Shown: positions 16,077 to 23,888, counted from the stretch's first letter. The stretch is 25,555 nucleotides of DNA from Acidobacteriota bacterium (GCA_027038695.1 JALWHA010000276.1:1-25555), one strand, 5' to 3'. Numbers and translations are program-made. The notes: generated from the sequence alone by a model not told the origin.

Positions 16077-16183
16077 AGGGAGTGGGAATCCATTGACAAT
16101 CCCATCTTTGAAAACCTTACCAAACCGATGCTCACCATTACTTAGCATATCAAACTTAATCCACAGACTTAATCCCACTCCCT
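16077..16183. ncRNA. Candidate structured RNA element, family unknown
   Basis: Most of the 314-base gap between the thioesterase and fadN genes is non-coding. AGGGAGTGGGA (16077-16087) and TCCCACTCCCT (16173-16183) are perfectly complementary 11-base arms. Inside are a near-symmetric bubble (19 and 18 bases), a TTTGA/TCAAA stem (16107-16111/16150-16154) and an ATGCT/AGCAT apical hairpin (16128-16132/16144-16148). Strand is undecided. On plus, an extended -10 TGGCATAAT (16039-16047) could start an RNA near 16054. On minus, the element would be the leader of the thioesterase cluster. The closing stem with large bubble recalls 6S RNA topology, but it is short and I see no conserved 6S sequence. 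A defective mobile element with terminal inverted repeats is the other reading; no target duplication is visible. Confidence 0.4.
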
Positions 16184-16232
16184 GCTTTTAATCAAGCCCT
16201 GAAATGCCGAAATTACATAAAAACCATTTTAA

Positions 16233-16257
16233 ATAAAAAAAGGACCCCGAAGGGTCC
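16233..16257 (-). terminator. Rho-independent terminator of the fadA-fadN operon
   Basis: On the minus strand GGACCC-TTCG-GGGTCC forms a perfect 6-bp stem closed by a UUCG tetraloop and followed by seven T. It lies 30 bp after the fadN stop. Confidence 0.92.
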
Positions 16258-16286
16258 CGTAAGTAAGAGGAGATTGGAGAGAGAGA

Positions 16287-18647
16287 TTAATTCCTTAAAG
16301 GTTTACCTGTCTTCAACATATGTGCTATTCTTGCCTGAGTCTTTTGCTGAGCACACAGTTCAACAAAGGCTTCCCTTTCAAGTTCCAACAACCTGTCTTC
16401 GGAAACATAACTTCCTTCAGGCACCTGCCCACCTGACAGAACATTTGCAATCTTTGAAGCTATAAATGCATCGTACTCCGATATCCAGCCCGCGTCTTTC
16501 ATATTCTGAACCGCAAGCATCATTGCGGCGTACCCTGTTTTGCCTGCAACCTTAACCTTTTCTTTTGCCCTTTTAGGCTTAAAGCCTTCCCTTACCATAG
16601 AAAGTGCCGCCTGTTTTGCGTAGTAAATCACCGAATCACCGTTCATTACCATTAAATCGCAAGGCCTCATATAACCGAATTCTTTTGCTTCCATAGCGCT
16701 TGTCGCAACCTTAGCCATTGCAATAAGCTCAAATACCTTCTGAGTTGCGGTTAACAGGTCAACATTTACCCTGTTGTCATTAATTGTTCTGATAAGCATT
16801 TCTTTTGTTCCGCCGCCTGCAGGAAGCAAACCGACACCAACTTCAACAAGGCCTATGTACGTCTCGGCATTGAAAACAGCCCTGTGCCCGTGAATTGTGG
16901 TCTCGCAGGCACCGCCTAAGGTCAAGCCGTAAGGAGCAACAACGGTTGGTTTTTCGCAATACTTAAGCCTCATTGTCATTTCCTGAAATTTCCTTGTAAC
17001 CTCTTCAATCATCCACCACTGGCCTTCTTCGGCAAGCTGAAGAAGCATAAAGATATTTGCGCCTGCTCCGAAATGCTGAGATTGTGAACCGACAACCAAA
17101 GCCTCGTATTTATCCGCTTCAACCATATCGCAGGCTTTGTTCATCATTTCAATAACCTTGTCGTCAATTGCGTTCATCTTGGTATGCCATTCACAGCAGA
17201 TCACTCCGTCGCCTAAATCAACAATTGATGCGGAATCGTTTTCATCAACAATGTTTCCAAGGCTCTTGTTCTTTTCAAGAAGAATAACGTTGAACCTGAC
17301 GGGAATCTTAACATAATCAGCCTTGTCAAAATCAAAGTAGTATTTGTCACCGTCAATTACTTTATAAAATGTTTCTCCCTTTTCAAGAAGAATGTTTATC
17401 TTTTCTGGAACGGCAAATCCGTCTGCTTTCATTCTTTCAACAGACTCTTTTACCCCTATTGCGTCCCAGATCTCAAACGGGCCTAATTCCCAGTTGAATC
17501 CCCATTTAACCGCATTGTCGATATTGTAAATTGTATCGGTAATCTCGCCTAACCTGTTAAGAGAGTAGATAAGGGTGTAAGCGGTGTTTTTCCATGCAAA
17601 CTGTCCGCCTAAGTCATCTGTGTTAACTACCGCTTTAATTCTCTCTCCGGGGTTTGATATCTCTTTTGCTTTTTTAACGGATTTCCAATCAGGCTTTTCA
17701 ACAGGCCTGTACTCAAGCGTTTCAAGGTCTAAAACAAGCTTGCCTTTCTTTTTATCCTTTGTGTAGAATCCGGCTTTTGACTTCCTTCCCAACATTCCCT
17801 TTTCAATCATCCTGTCAACAACTTCGGGAAGTTTAAAGGTATCTCTCATCTCGTCGTCTTTTAAAGCGTTGTAAGAGTTAACCACAACATGTTTTAAAGT
17901 GTCAAGCCCTACAAGGTCTGCCGTACCGAATACTGCCGAACCTGCCCTTGCCATTGCTTTTCCTAAAACAGCGTCAACTTCCTCAATCTTAAGCCCCATT
18001 TCCTGCATAAGCTGGATGCCGTTCATCATTGAGAAAACACCGATTCTGTTTCCTACGAAGTTCGGGGTGTCTTTTCCTAAAACAACTCCCTTGCCTAAAA
18101 CGTTTTCCCCGAAGTCTTTCATAAATTCAACTATTTCGGGGTCAGTCAATTCTCCCGGAATAATCTCAAGGAGTTTAAGGTATCTAACAGGGTTGAAAAA
18201 GTGGGTAACTAAAAACCTTTTCTTTAAACTTTCGTCAAAGTCTTCGCTCATCAGTTTAATAGGAATTCCCGACGTATTTGAGGAAAGGATTGCGTCATCT
18301 TTCAAATAAGGAGCGATGTTTTTAAAAAGGCTTTTTTTAATCTCAAGGTTTTCAACGACAACTTCAACAACCCAATCACAATCTTTTAATTTATCAAGGT
18401 CGTCTTCAAGATTTCCTGTTTCAATTAAATCAAGAACAGCCTTAGAGAAAATAGGAGAAGGTTTCTGTTTGGCAAGTTTCTTTTTGGAAGTTTCGGCTAT
18501 TATGCTTCTTGACTGTCCTTCTTCAAGATTTTTAGGAACAATATCAAGCATTACAACCGGAATGCCGGCATTGGCACAGTGAGCGGCAATACCGCTACCC
18601 ATTACACCGGAACCGATTACAGCGACTTTTTTTATCTTCTTTTTCAT
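16287..18647 (-). CDS. fadN: 3-hydroxyacyl-CoA dehydrogenase/enoyl-CoA hydratase, FadN type
   Basis: Performs the hydration and NAD+-dependent dehydrogenation steps of fatty-acid beta-oxidation. Seen: 786 residues. The N-terminal Rossmann domain has GSGVMGSG (12-19). The catalytic region follows with SSNTSG (122-127) and HFFNPVRYLKLLE (149-161), holding the His-Glu pair H149/E161, then the C-terminal HAD domains (about 195-450). The crotonase domain (about 470-690) has the oxyanion-hole segments HFGAGAN (525-531) and GLTLGGACE (574-582) and the candidate catalytic glutamates E582 and E602. The dehydrogenase-first order is that of Bacillus FadN (YusL), the reverse of E. coli FadB. The ATG at 18647 has AGAGGTGAT just upstream; a 12-residue extension would run into fadA and is rejected. 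It lies 22 bp after fadA and ends at a strong terminator. Confidence 0.93.
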   Translation of the reverse strand: MKKKIKKVAVIGSGVMGSGIAAHCANAGIPVVMLDIVPKNLEEGQSRSIIAETSKKKLAKQKPSPIFSKAVLDLIETGNLEDDLDKLKDCDWVVEVVVENLEIKKSLFKNIAPYLKDDAILSSNTSGIPIKLMSEDFDESLKKRFLVTHFFNPVRYLKLLEIIPGELTDPEIVEFMKDFGENVLGKGVVLGKDTPNFVGNRIGVFSMMNGIQLMQEMGLKIEEVDAVLGKAMARAGSAVFGTADLVGLDTLKHVVVNSYNALKDDEMRDTFKLPEVVDRMIEKGMLGRKSKAGFYTKDKKKGKLVLDLETLEYRPVEKPDWKSVKKAKEISNPGERIKAVVNTDDLGGQFAWKNTAYTLIYSLNRLGEITDTIYNIDNAVKWGFNWELGPFEIWDAIGVKESVERMKADGFAVPEKINILLEKGETFYKVIDGDKYYFDFDKADYVKIPVRFNVILLEKNKSLGNIVDENDSASIVDLGDGVICCEWHTKMNAIDDKVIEMMNKACDMVEADKYEALVVGSQSQHFGAGANIFMLLQLAEEGQWWMIEEVTRKFQEMTMRLKYCEKPTVVAPYGLTLGGACETTIHGHRAVFNAETYIGLVEVGVGLLPAGGGTKEMLIRTINDNRVNVDLLTATQKVFELIAMAKVATSAMEAKEFGYMRPCDLMVMNGDSVIYYAKQAALSMVREGFKPKRAKEKVKVAGKTGYAAMMLAVQNMKDAGWISEYDAFIASKIANVLSGGQVPEGSYVSEDRLLELEREAFVELCAQQKTQARIAHMLKTGKPLRN

Positions 18648-18669
18648 AGTATCACCTCTTATACCTTTT

Positions 18670-19884
18670 TTAGTCTCTTTCAATTAATGAAGCAATTCCC
18701 TGGCCGCCGCCGATACACATTGTGGCAACACCCTTCTTTGCGTCACGCTTAATCATTTCATAGAGAAGAGTGGTAATTATTCTTGTACCTGAAATTCCGA
18801 GAGGGTGGCCTATTGCTATTGCGCCGCCGTTTACGTTAACCTTGCTTTCGTCTATACCCAACTCGTTGATTGAAACAATTGACTGGGTGGCAAACGCTTC
18901 GTTAATCTCAAAGAGGTCAATGTCGTCAACCTTTAATCCAGTCCTGTCAAGCAACCTTCTTGTGGAGTATATCGGGCCCAATCCCATAACTTCCGGTTCT
19001 AAAGCCCTTACCGCCGTACCTGTAACCTTGCCCAATATCTTTAAACCTAACTCTTCGGCCTTTTCCCTTGACATTAATATCATTGCGGAAGAACCGTCGT
19101 TAATCGGGGAGGAATTACCAGCGGTGACCCTTCCGTTCACCCTGAAAACAGGCCTTAATTTACCAAGGACTTCCATTGATGTTTCCCTTCTCGGGCATTC
19201 ATCTTTATCCATCAATACCCAACCTTCGGGGACTTCGCCTGTATATTCTTCAATATCACCTGTTGTCTTATTTACAATAATCTTGATAATCTCGTCATCA
19301 AACTTGCCTTCATCTTGAGCCTTGATTGCTTTCATATGTGAATTGTAAGAGAATTTATCCAATGCTTCCCTTGAAAGGTCGTACTTGTCGCCATATCTAT
19401 CAATAACCCTTTCTGCTGTTTCACCCATAGGAACATAAACCTGAGGGTAATCTCCTTCAACAAATTTAGGGTTCGGGGAAAATTTGTTGCCTATCATAGG
19501 TACCTTTGTCATACTCTCGGTTCCTCCTACAATGTAAATGTCCCCTACACCGGCCATAATGGCATGAGTTGCAGCATGCAGACATGTCATTGCAGAACCA
19601 CAGAACCTGTTGGTTGTTGCTGCGGGAACCTCTTGAGGGATACCTGCAAGCAATGCGCCAACCCTTGCTACATTCATTCCCTGTTCAGCTTCAGGAAATG
19701 CGCAACCGATTAAAACATCTTCGATCTCGCTTAAATTAAAATCCGGGTTCTGTTCTTTAACCTGCTTTATTACACCCTTCAACGCCACAGCAAGCATATC
19801 GTCTGGCCTGGTTTTAGCCAGAGTCCCTTTTTTGCCGCGCCCGATCGGTGTCCTTTTTGCGGCAACAATAACAACTTCTCGCAT
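18670..19884 (-). CDS. fadA: Acetyl-CoA C-acyltransferase (3-ketoacyl-CoA thiolase)
   Basis: Cleaves 3-ketoacyl-CoA with CoA in the last step of beta-oxidation. Seen: 404 residues. The nucleophile C95 lies in TNRFCGSAM. The C-terminal NVNGGAIAIGHPLGISGTR carries the catalytic His, and CIGGGQGIA carries the second cysteine. The ATG at 19884 has AAGGAGG five bases upstream. The open frame extends 38 codons further, but that stretch contains the promoter and operator and has no thiolase similarity. It is first in the fadA-fadN operon. The operator over the -35 region indicates repression by a TetR-type FadR and induction by long-chain acyl-CoA (inferred from the Bacillus system). No regulator gene lies in the window. 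Confidence 0.95.
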   Translation of the reverse strand: MREVVIVAAKRTPIGRGKKGTLAKTRPDDMLAVALKGVIKQVKEQNPDFNLSEIEDVLIGCAFPEAEQGMNVARVGALLAGIPQEVPAATTNRFCGSAMTCLHAATHAIMAGVGDIYIVGGTESMTKVPMIGNKFSPNPKFVEGDYPQVYVPMGETAERVIDRYGDKYDLSREALDKFSYNSHMKAIKAQDEGKFDDEIIKIIVNKTTGDIEEYTGEVPEGWVLMDKDECPRRETSMEVLGKLRPVFRVNGRVTAGNSSPINDGSSAMILMSREKAEELGLKILGKVTGTAVRALEPEVMGLGPIYSTRRLLDRTGLKVDDIDLFEINEAFATQSIVSINELGIDESKVNVNGGAIAIGHPLGISGTRIITTLLYEMIKRDAKKGVATMCIGGGQGIASLIERD

Positions 19885-19918
19885 AATTTTCCTCCTTACG
19901 AGTAATCTGGTAATTAAA

Positions 19919-19947
19919 ATTATAAAACTGAATGAGCATTCATTCAA
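19919..19947 (-). promoter_or_regulatory. Promoter of the fadA-fadN operon
   Basis: On the minus strand TTGAAT (19942-19947) is followed after 17 bases by a perfect TATAAT (19919-19924). Transcription would start near 19912, about 28 bases before the fadA ATG. Confidence 0.8.
19929..19946. promoter_or_regulatory. FadR (TetR-family)-type operator
   Basis: TGAATGAGCATTCATTCA is a perfect 7-4-7 inverted repeat (TGAATGA, four bases, TCATTCA). Known: Bacillus FadR (YsiA) binds the consensus TGAATGA-N4-TCATTCA. The arms match exactly. The site spans the spacer and most of the -35 box of the fadA promoter, so binding would block RNA polymerase. Confidence 0.85.
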
Positions 19948-19968
19948 GTATTTTTTATTAAAAAATAC
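19948..19968. repeat. AT-rich perfect inverted repeat next to the FadR site
   Basis: GTATTTTTT and AAAAAATAC are perfect 9-bp arms around a three-base loop, starting one base upstream of the -35 box of fadA. It may act as an UP element or a second operator. The AT content makes chance possible. Confidence 0.4.
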
Positions 19969-20060
19969 AGAATCAGGGAAAACAACGACCCGGTACACTT
20001 AAATCTACTACTATGGCTTCAATTAAGGTCTTGAGATATACGGATTATTTACAAATAAAC

Positions 20061-20084
20061 TTGCAGTAAATAAAAAATCTGCAA
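20061..20084 (-). terminator. Weak hairpin after the Omp85 gene
   Basis: TTGCAG (20061-20066) and CTGCAA (20079-20084) form a 6-bp stem with a 12-base loop, 16 bp after the Omp85 stop. On the minus strand it is followed by GTTTATTTGT, only a poor T-run. The rest of the interval 19969-20060 shows no gene or motif I can support. Confidence 0.3.
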
Positions 20085-20099
20085 TTTCACAAAGAAACT

Positions 20100-22628
20100 T
20101 TAGAATGTTGTGCCGAAAGAAAAAACCAATTTGTAGTTTGAGGGAAAAGTGCCTTTATCAAGGTTATGCGCCAATTGTATCTTCATAGGCCCCACAGGCG
20201 TTTTCACCATTAAACCTATGCCTGCATCTTTAATACAGGACGAAAAAGAAAAATCGGAAGAATCTTCCCATACATTTCCTATATCGGCAAAAACTGTAAA
20301 GTAGTATATGTCTTTTATATGGTATTTATACTCACCGCTAAAAATAAACAAAAATTGTCCTCCTCTGGATACCCCTGTGGAAAATTGAGGACCTGCTTTT
20401 TCAAATGAAGATATCCTTAAATTTGTTGAGCCGCCGGCAAAAAACCTCTGAGGAATCGGGACCTGGTAGCCGTTTTTCGTAAAAATTTTTCCAATAGTAG
20501 TTATAAACTCAAGTTTTTTAAAGTAGAACCCCGTCTTCAACCTTGCTTTGACAAAGAACTCGTCATCCGTTAACACATAAGCGGGAAACAGGTTTAAACT
20601 AACAAAATAGCCTTTGGAAGGGAAAAGTATACTGTTTCTTCTGTCGTAAAGGATATTGGTTCTTAACCCGACAGTGTAATCAGGCTGCAACTCTTTTTCT
20701 ATCTCCTGGAAAGGTACCTGAACGTTTGTAAGGTTGTTTTTGGTAAATTCAAGAGATTCTACAAATTTTATCCTTGAAAATAGATTATACCTATAACTCA
20801 AAGATAAACCAAACCGGGAAAATTTGTAATCGTCTTTGTCTTCAATAGTAAAATAAATGGAAGATAAAAAGTGTTTTTCTCCGCTGACGGTAAAGTAACC
20901 CTGAGTCCTTTTTGAGGAAACCCTGAATATGGTCATACCGGTTAAAAAGGTATTAAAAAGATAACGTTTACGAATTTTCGCGGTAAACCTTAAACCCTCG
21001 TCAGAGTTAACCCCAACAGCATAAGAAAAAGAATACAACCTATTTTCTTGAACCTTAACCAATAAAACAGCATAACCCTTACCTTTATCAATTAAATTTA
21101 AATCAACTTTTCTAAACAATCCGGAAAATTCAAGTCTGTTTTTAAAATCTTCAAGGTCACTTTTACAAACAGTATCTCCTTGTTTAAAATTTGCAAATTT
21201 TAGAATATGCTCTTTTTTTACCTTTGAATTGCCTAAAATAACAATCCCTTCAATTACAACCTTCTTCCCGGCATTGATGAAAATATCTACCGGGATTGCC
21301 CCCTTTAAGGGGTTGCCTAATTTTATTTTCACCTGAGGGTCAAAATAACCGAGATCAATAAGATAAGACTTTAAATAAACAATTGCACCGGATATTGCTC
21401 TGTTGTTAAAAGTTTGACCTTCTGAAATTACCGTACGCAAAACATTTTTCGGCAACTTAATATCGGAAGTCAGGTTCACCCTCCCCACTTTGTACAAAAG
21501 CCCTTTGTTAACCTTTACCGTCAATGCCCTGCTTACACGGTCATAAACAAACCTGATTTTCGGCCTCAAGTACCCTTTTAAAGCCAATTCGGTACTAAGA
21601 GCGGCAAAGATGTCACTTTTTGTTAACTTATTGAAGAATTTAAATTTTTTATTTAATTTTAAGGGTATGTCAGATTGAATTTTAATTTTATCCAACTTTT
21701 TCTTCTCTGGATTTTCAATTTCGCAGTACAGGTAATCTTTGTTAACCTCTATATTTATCTTAGGGTCGCAATAACCTAATTTCAAAGCGTTGAAGTAAAG
21801 GTTTTTCTCGGTAAGTTTTATTGTGGAATCATTTATTTTCCCGGTTTTAAGAAAAACGCAGGTATCGGCTAATTCATCCTTATCTATCTTTAAATTTTTA
21901 GATTTAATTGAAAATTTTTTCCCCTTTTTAATGCTAACCGTTAAACTAAGCCGGTTATCTTTTACATATTCTTTATAAGAAACCTCAGAATTCAAATAAT
22001 GACGTTTTCTCAAATACGCTCTAAGCTTTTTCAAATCATGCAAAAACAATTCCTTATTGTAAACATGGCTTTCCCTTGTTTTAAAAAACTTTTTATATAA
22101 CCTTTTATTCTCTGTTTTAATTGATTTCACTATAAGAGGATCACCGCAATCCACATTTAAGTATACGTTAACCCTGTCACCTACATTTTCGGTTTTAAAT
22201 CCTATTTTAGCGTGAGGGTAACCTAATTCAGCAAACTTGTACTTTAAGGTTTCAATAAAAGTTTTAAGAGACTCCCTACGAAACATCTTGTTTTTCGGAT
22301 AAAATTCCCGAAAAAGCTTTTTCAACCTCCTCTTTTTTATTCCTATCTTTCCCTTTGCCGCAATCTTTCCGAAGTATTTAGCAGGAACGGTATCAATAAC
22401 AACCGTTACCCCGCCGTTTTTCTCAACTGTTTTTACTTTCACATTGTAGAAAAGATCCGTTTTGTATAGGTCTACAATAATCTGCCTGACAAGGGAAGGG
22501 GTGAGTTTATCCCCCTTTTTTATAGGTATTAAAGGCATAAGTTCGGTATGCTTAAATTTTATATCTTTAACAATTTGAGCATGAGCCGAAAAGATTATGA
22601 AAAACAATAAAAGTACTAATTTTTTCAT
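20100..22628 (-). CDS. Omp85-family outer-membrane assembly protein (BamA/TamA-like)
   Basis: Inserts beta-barrel proteins into the outer membrane, or exports a partner. Seen: 842 residues from the ATG. A signal peptide ends near SAHAQ (residues 14-18). A long periplasmic part to about residue 500 holds several POTRA-like repeats with the recurring pattern of a GY-F/H-P/D-turn followed by a beta strand (for example LGYPHAKI, LGYFDPQVKI). The C-terminal barrel has FFAGGSTNLRISSF (about 730-743), DIGNVW, GIGLMVKTPVGPMKIQLA and a terminal Phe. The conserved RGF of strand/loop 6 reads R738-I739-S740: the Arg is kept and the Gly and aromatic are lost. The ATG at 22628 is preferred over an in-frame TTG at 22634; neither has a Shine-Dalgarno, and a -10 box ends six bases upstream. 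BamA versus a paralogue is undecided: no skp, lpx or tamB neighbour is present. Confidence 0.85.
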   Translation of the reverse strand: MKKLVLLLFFIIFSAHAQIVKDIKFKHTELMPLIPIKKGDKLTPSLVRQIIVDLYKTDLFYNVKVKTVEKNGGVTVVIDTVPAKYFGKIAAKGKIGIKKRRLKKLFREFYPKNKMFRRESLKTFIETLKYKFAELGYPHAKIGFKTENVGDRVNVYLNVDCGDPLIVKSIKTENKRLYKKFFKTRESHVYNKELFLHDLKKLRAYLRKRHYLNSEVSYKEYVKDNRLSLTVSIKKGKKFSIKSKNLKIDKDELADTCVFLKTGKINDSTIKLTEKNLYFNALKLGYCDPKINIEVNKDYLYCEIENPEKKKLDKIKIQSDIPLKLNKKFKFFNKLTKSDIFAALSTELALKGYLRPKIRFVYDRVSRALTVKVNKGLLYKVGRVNLTSDIKLPKNVLRTVISEGQTFNNRAISGAIVYLKSYLIDLGYFDPQVKIKLGNPLKGAIPVDIFINAGKKVVIEGIVILGNSKVKKEHILKFANFKQGDTVCKSDLEDFKNRLEFSGLFRKVDLNLIDKGKGYAVLLVKVQENRLYSFSYAVGVNSDEGLRFTAKIRKRYLFNTFLTGMTIFRVSSKRTQGYFTVSGEKHFLSSIYFTIEDKDDYKFSRFGLSLSYRYNLFSRIKFVESLEFTKNNLTNVQVPFQEIEKELQPDYTVGLRTNILYDRRNSILFPSKGYFVSLNLFPAYVLTDDEFFVKARLKTGFYFKKLEFITTIGKIFTKNGYQVPIPQRFFAGGSTNLRISSFEKAGPQFSTGVSRGGQFLFIFSGEYKYHIKDIYYFTVFADIGNVWEDSSDFSFSSCIKDAGIGLMVKTPVGPMKIQLAHNLDKGTFPSNYKLVFSFGTTF

Positions 22629-22634
22629 GAGCAA

Positions 22635-22643
22635 ATTATAGCA
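22635..22643 (-). promoter_or_regulatory. Extended -10 promoter giving a leaderless Omp85 mRNA
   Basis: On the minus strand TGC-TATAAT is a perfect extended -10. Only six bases separate it from the Omp85 ATG, so transcription should start at or within a base or two of the start codon. No convincing -35 is seen. Confidence 0.6.
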
Positions 22644-22650
22644 TATGCTA
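22639..22650. promoter_or_regulatory. 12-bp palindrome overlapping the Omp85 -10 box
   Basis: TAGCATATGCTA is a perfect palindrome that covers the stop codon of the thioredoxin-like gene and the upstream part of the extended -10. It is a possible operator; a protein bound here would block the promoter. Confidence 0.35.
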
Positions 22651-23091
22651 ATTTTCTTTTGACACGCTTAAAACCTCATTTAAATGTTTCTGAAAAAGAA
22701 AAACAGGCTGAAAACCGCTTATATTTTTAATCACCCTGTGCTCTTTGTTAACAAAGAAGATAGCGGGAACTCCTCTTACTTTAAAGGTTGCGGCCAACTG
22801 CGCAGGGGAAGGGAGGTCTTTGCCTATAGGGAGCTTGTTGTCTATATTAAGTTTAACGGGAATGAAATTTTTATTTATTGTTGCAGCTATCCCATTATTG
22901 TTTAATGTGGATTTCTCCATTAATTTACAATACATACAGGACGTAGAGTAAAAGAAGAACATTATAGGCTTCTCAGATTCTTCCTGTTCAAGCAAGGCGT
23001 TTGAAAAACTCCGCCATCTAATCCTATTTACATTTGAACATGAAACCGAAACAAGGAGAAAAAATAAAAGTACGGCAAGTTTTTTGCCCAC
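22648..23091 (-). CDS. Exported thioredoxin-fold protein, possible lipoprotein
   Basis: Seen: 147 residues. A hydrophobic signal sequence ends in VSVSC, with C18 as a possible lipidated cysteine; the residue at -3 is Ser, so the lipobox is not ideal. A thioredoxin fold follows with the redox pair C52-M-Y-C55 and the cis-proline P109 in GVPAIFF. This resembles the thiol-disulfide proteins related to DsbD-gamma and SoxW. The start is GTG, overlapping the last base of the TPR gene's TAG (TAGTG), with AGGAGA five bases upstream. It lies 19 bp before the Omp85 gene. Inferred: periplasmic disulfide chemistry, perhaps reducing or oxidising envelope proteins; the direction is unknown. Confidence 0.8.
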   Translation of the reverse strand: MGKKLAVLLFFLLVSVSCSNVNRIRWRSFSNALLEQEESEKPIMFFFYSTSCMYCKLMEKSTLNNNGIAATINKNFIPVKLNIDNKLPIGKDLPSPAQLAATFKVRGVPAIFFVNKEHRVIKNISGFQPVFLFQKHLNEVLSVSKEN

Positions 23092-23804
23092 TAATATCTC
23101 CTTTTAAACCTTGCGAATTTAGGAGGTTGCTGCTGAATAACAGGCATTTTGTCAAGCATAAACTGGTACCACAACTCCCCGTAAGCCTTCATCTTCATAG
23201 GCCTTTTGTTTTGAAGTGCCTTTAAGTTTGCAAGAAGCCTTTCGTCTCCGGGTATTTTTTTCAATCCCCTGTTGATAATCTCAATGGCCTTTTCCCTTTT
23301 GCCTGTTTTATTCATACAGTATGCGTACAAAGCCCAGATCAAACTCTCTTTAGGTGCCGCTTTTACGGCTATTTCAAAGGTTTCTTCCATCTTGTCATAC
23401 TGTTTTCTTTTATAAAATATTACCGCAAGCATTCCCTTTGCAATGTAATGGGTAGCAATCCCTTTCTTCAAATAAGGGAAAGCATTGTCATAGTCTTTTT
23501 TGTAGTAGTAAAGCACACCTATCTGCGCATCAAGTTGAGACTTTACAAATGGATGTTTCCACCTGAATTTATACCCTTCTTTCAAAACATCAATGGCTCC
23601 GTCTAAATTTTTCTTCATAGCCATCTTATTAGCCCTTTCAACTATAGCCGTTAAAGTGGAGGCCATTCTCTTGGACAGGATATAGAAAACCCCTAACCCT
23701 GCAACAAGTCCCGTAAGTATGCCTATAACATAATGGACCTCAAGTGCGTAAAGGCCTAACGCCACATCTATTGCCACTAAAACACTTATCAATATGTTAA
23801 TCAT
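23091..23804 (-). CDS. TPR protein with two N-terminal membrane helices
   Basis: Seen: 237 residues. Two hydrophobic helices (about 2-20 and 24-44) form an N-terminal hairpin, followed by helical TPR-type repeats (about 57-205, with patterns such as KNLDGAIDVLKEGYKF and GKREKAIEIINRGLKKIPGD). The C-terminus is basic. AAGGAG with good spacing precedes the ATG. It is the first gene of the TPR-thioredoxin-Omp85 cluster and shares one base with the next gene. Known: membrane-anchored TPR proteins act as scaffolds in envelope assembly. The specific function is not recognisable; the LapB/YciM-like layout is only a loose resemblance, with no rubredoxin-type cysteines present. Confidence 0.7.
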   Translation of the reverse strand: MINILISVLVAIDVALGLYALEVHYVIGILTGLVAGLGVFYILSKRMASTLTAIVERANKMAMKKNLDGAIDVLKEGYKFRWKHPFVKSQLDAQIGVLYYYKKDYDNAFPYLKKGIATHYIAKGMLAVIFYKRKQYDKMEETFEIAVKAAPKESLIWALYAYCMNKTGKREKAIEIINRGLKKIPGDERLLANLKALQNKRPMKMKAYGELWYQFMLDKMPVIQQQPPKFARFKRRY

Positions 23805-23851
23805 ATATATCTCCTTTTTGCAAAGTTTAAAAAACTCCTCACGGAATAGAA

Positions 23852-23857
23852 ATTATA
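23852..23857 (-). promoter_or_regulatory. -10 box of the TPR-thioredoxin-Omp85 cluster
   Basis: A perfect TATAAT on the minus strand, about 47 bases before the TPR gene's ATG. The -35 region (TATCAA at 17 bp) is poor, so the promoter may depend on an activator or be weak. Confidence 0.5.
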
Positions 23858-23888
23858 CAATATTTTCTCTATTTTTGATAGGTACCGA

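Noticed and set aside
16024..16170. About 40-codon minus-strand frame across the structured element (reads MLSNGEHRFGKVFKDG near its start)
   Set aside because: No Shine-Dalgarno, no recognised family, and the frame overlaps the hairpin arms. I could not exclude a transposase relic, but nothing supports calling a gene.
16077..16183. Naming the structured element 6S RNA
   Set aside because: The bubble topology is similar, but it is much shorter than typical 6S RNA, the outer stem is only 11 bp, and no conserved 6S sequence blocks were recognised. SRP RNA was also excluded: the GGAAG-type apical motif is absent.
19885..19998. 38-residue N-terminal extension of the thiolase
   Set aside because: It covers the promoter and FadR operator, is unlike any thiolase N-terminus, and a strong AAGGAGG marks the ATG at 19884.
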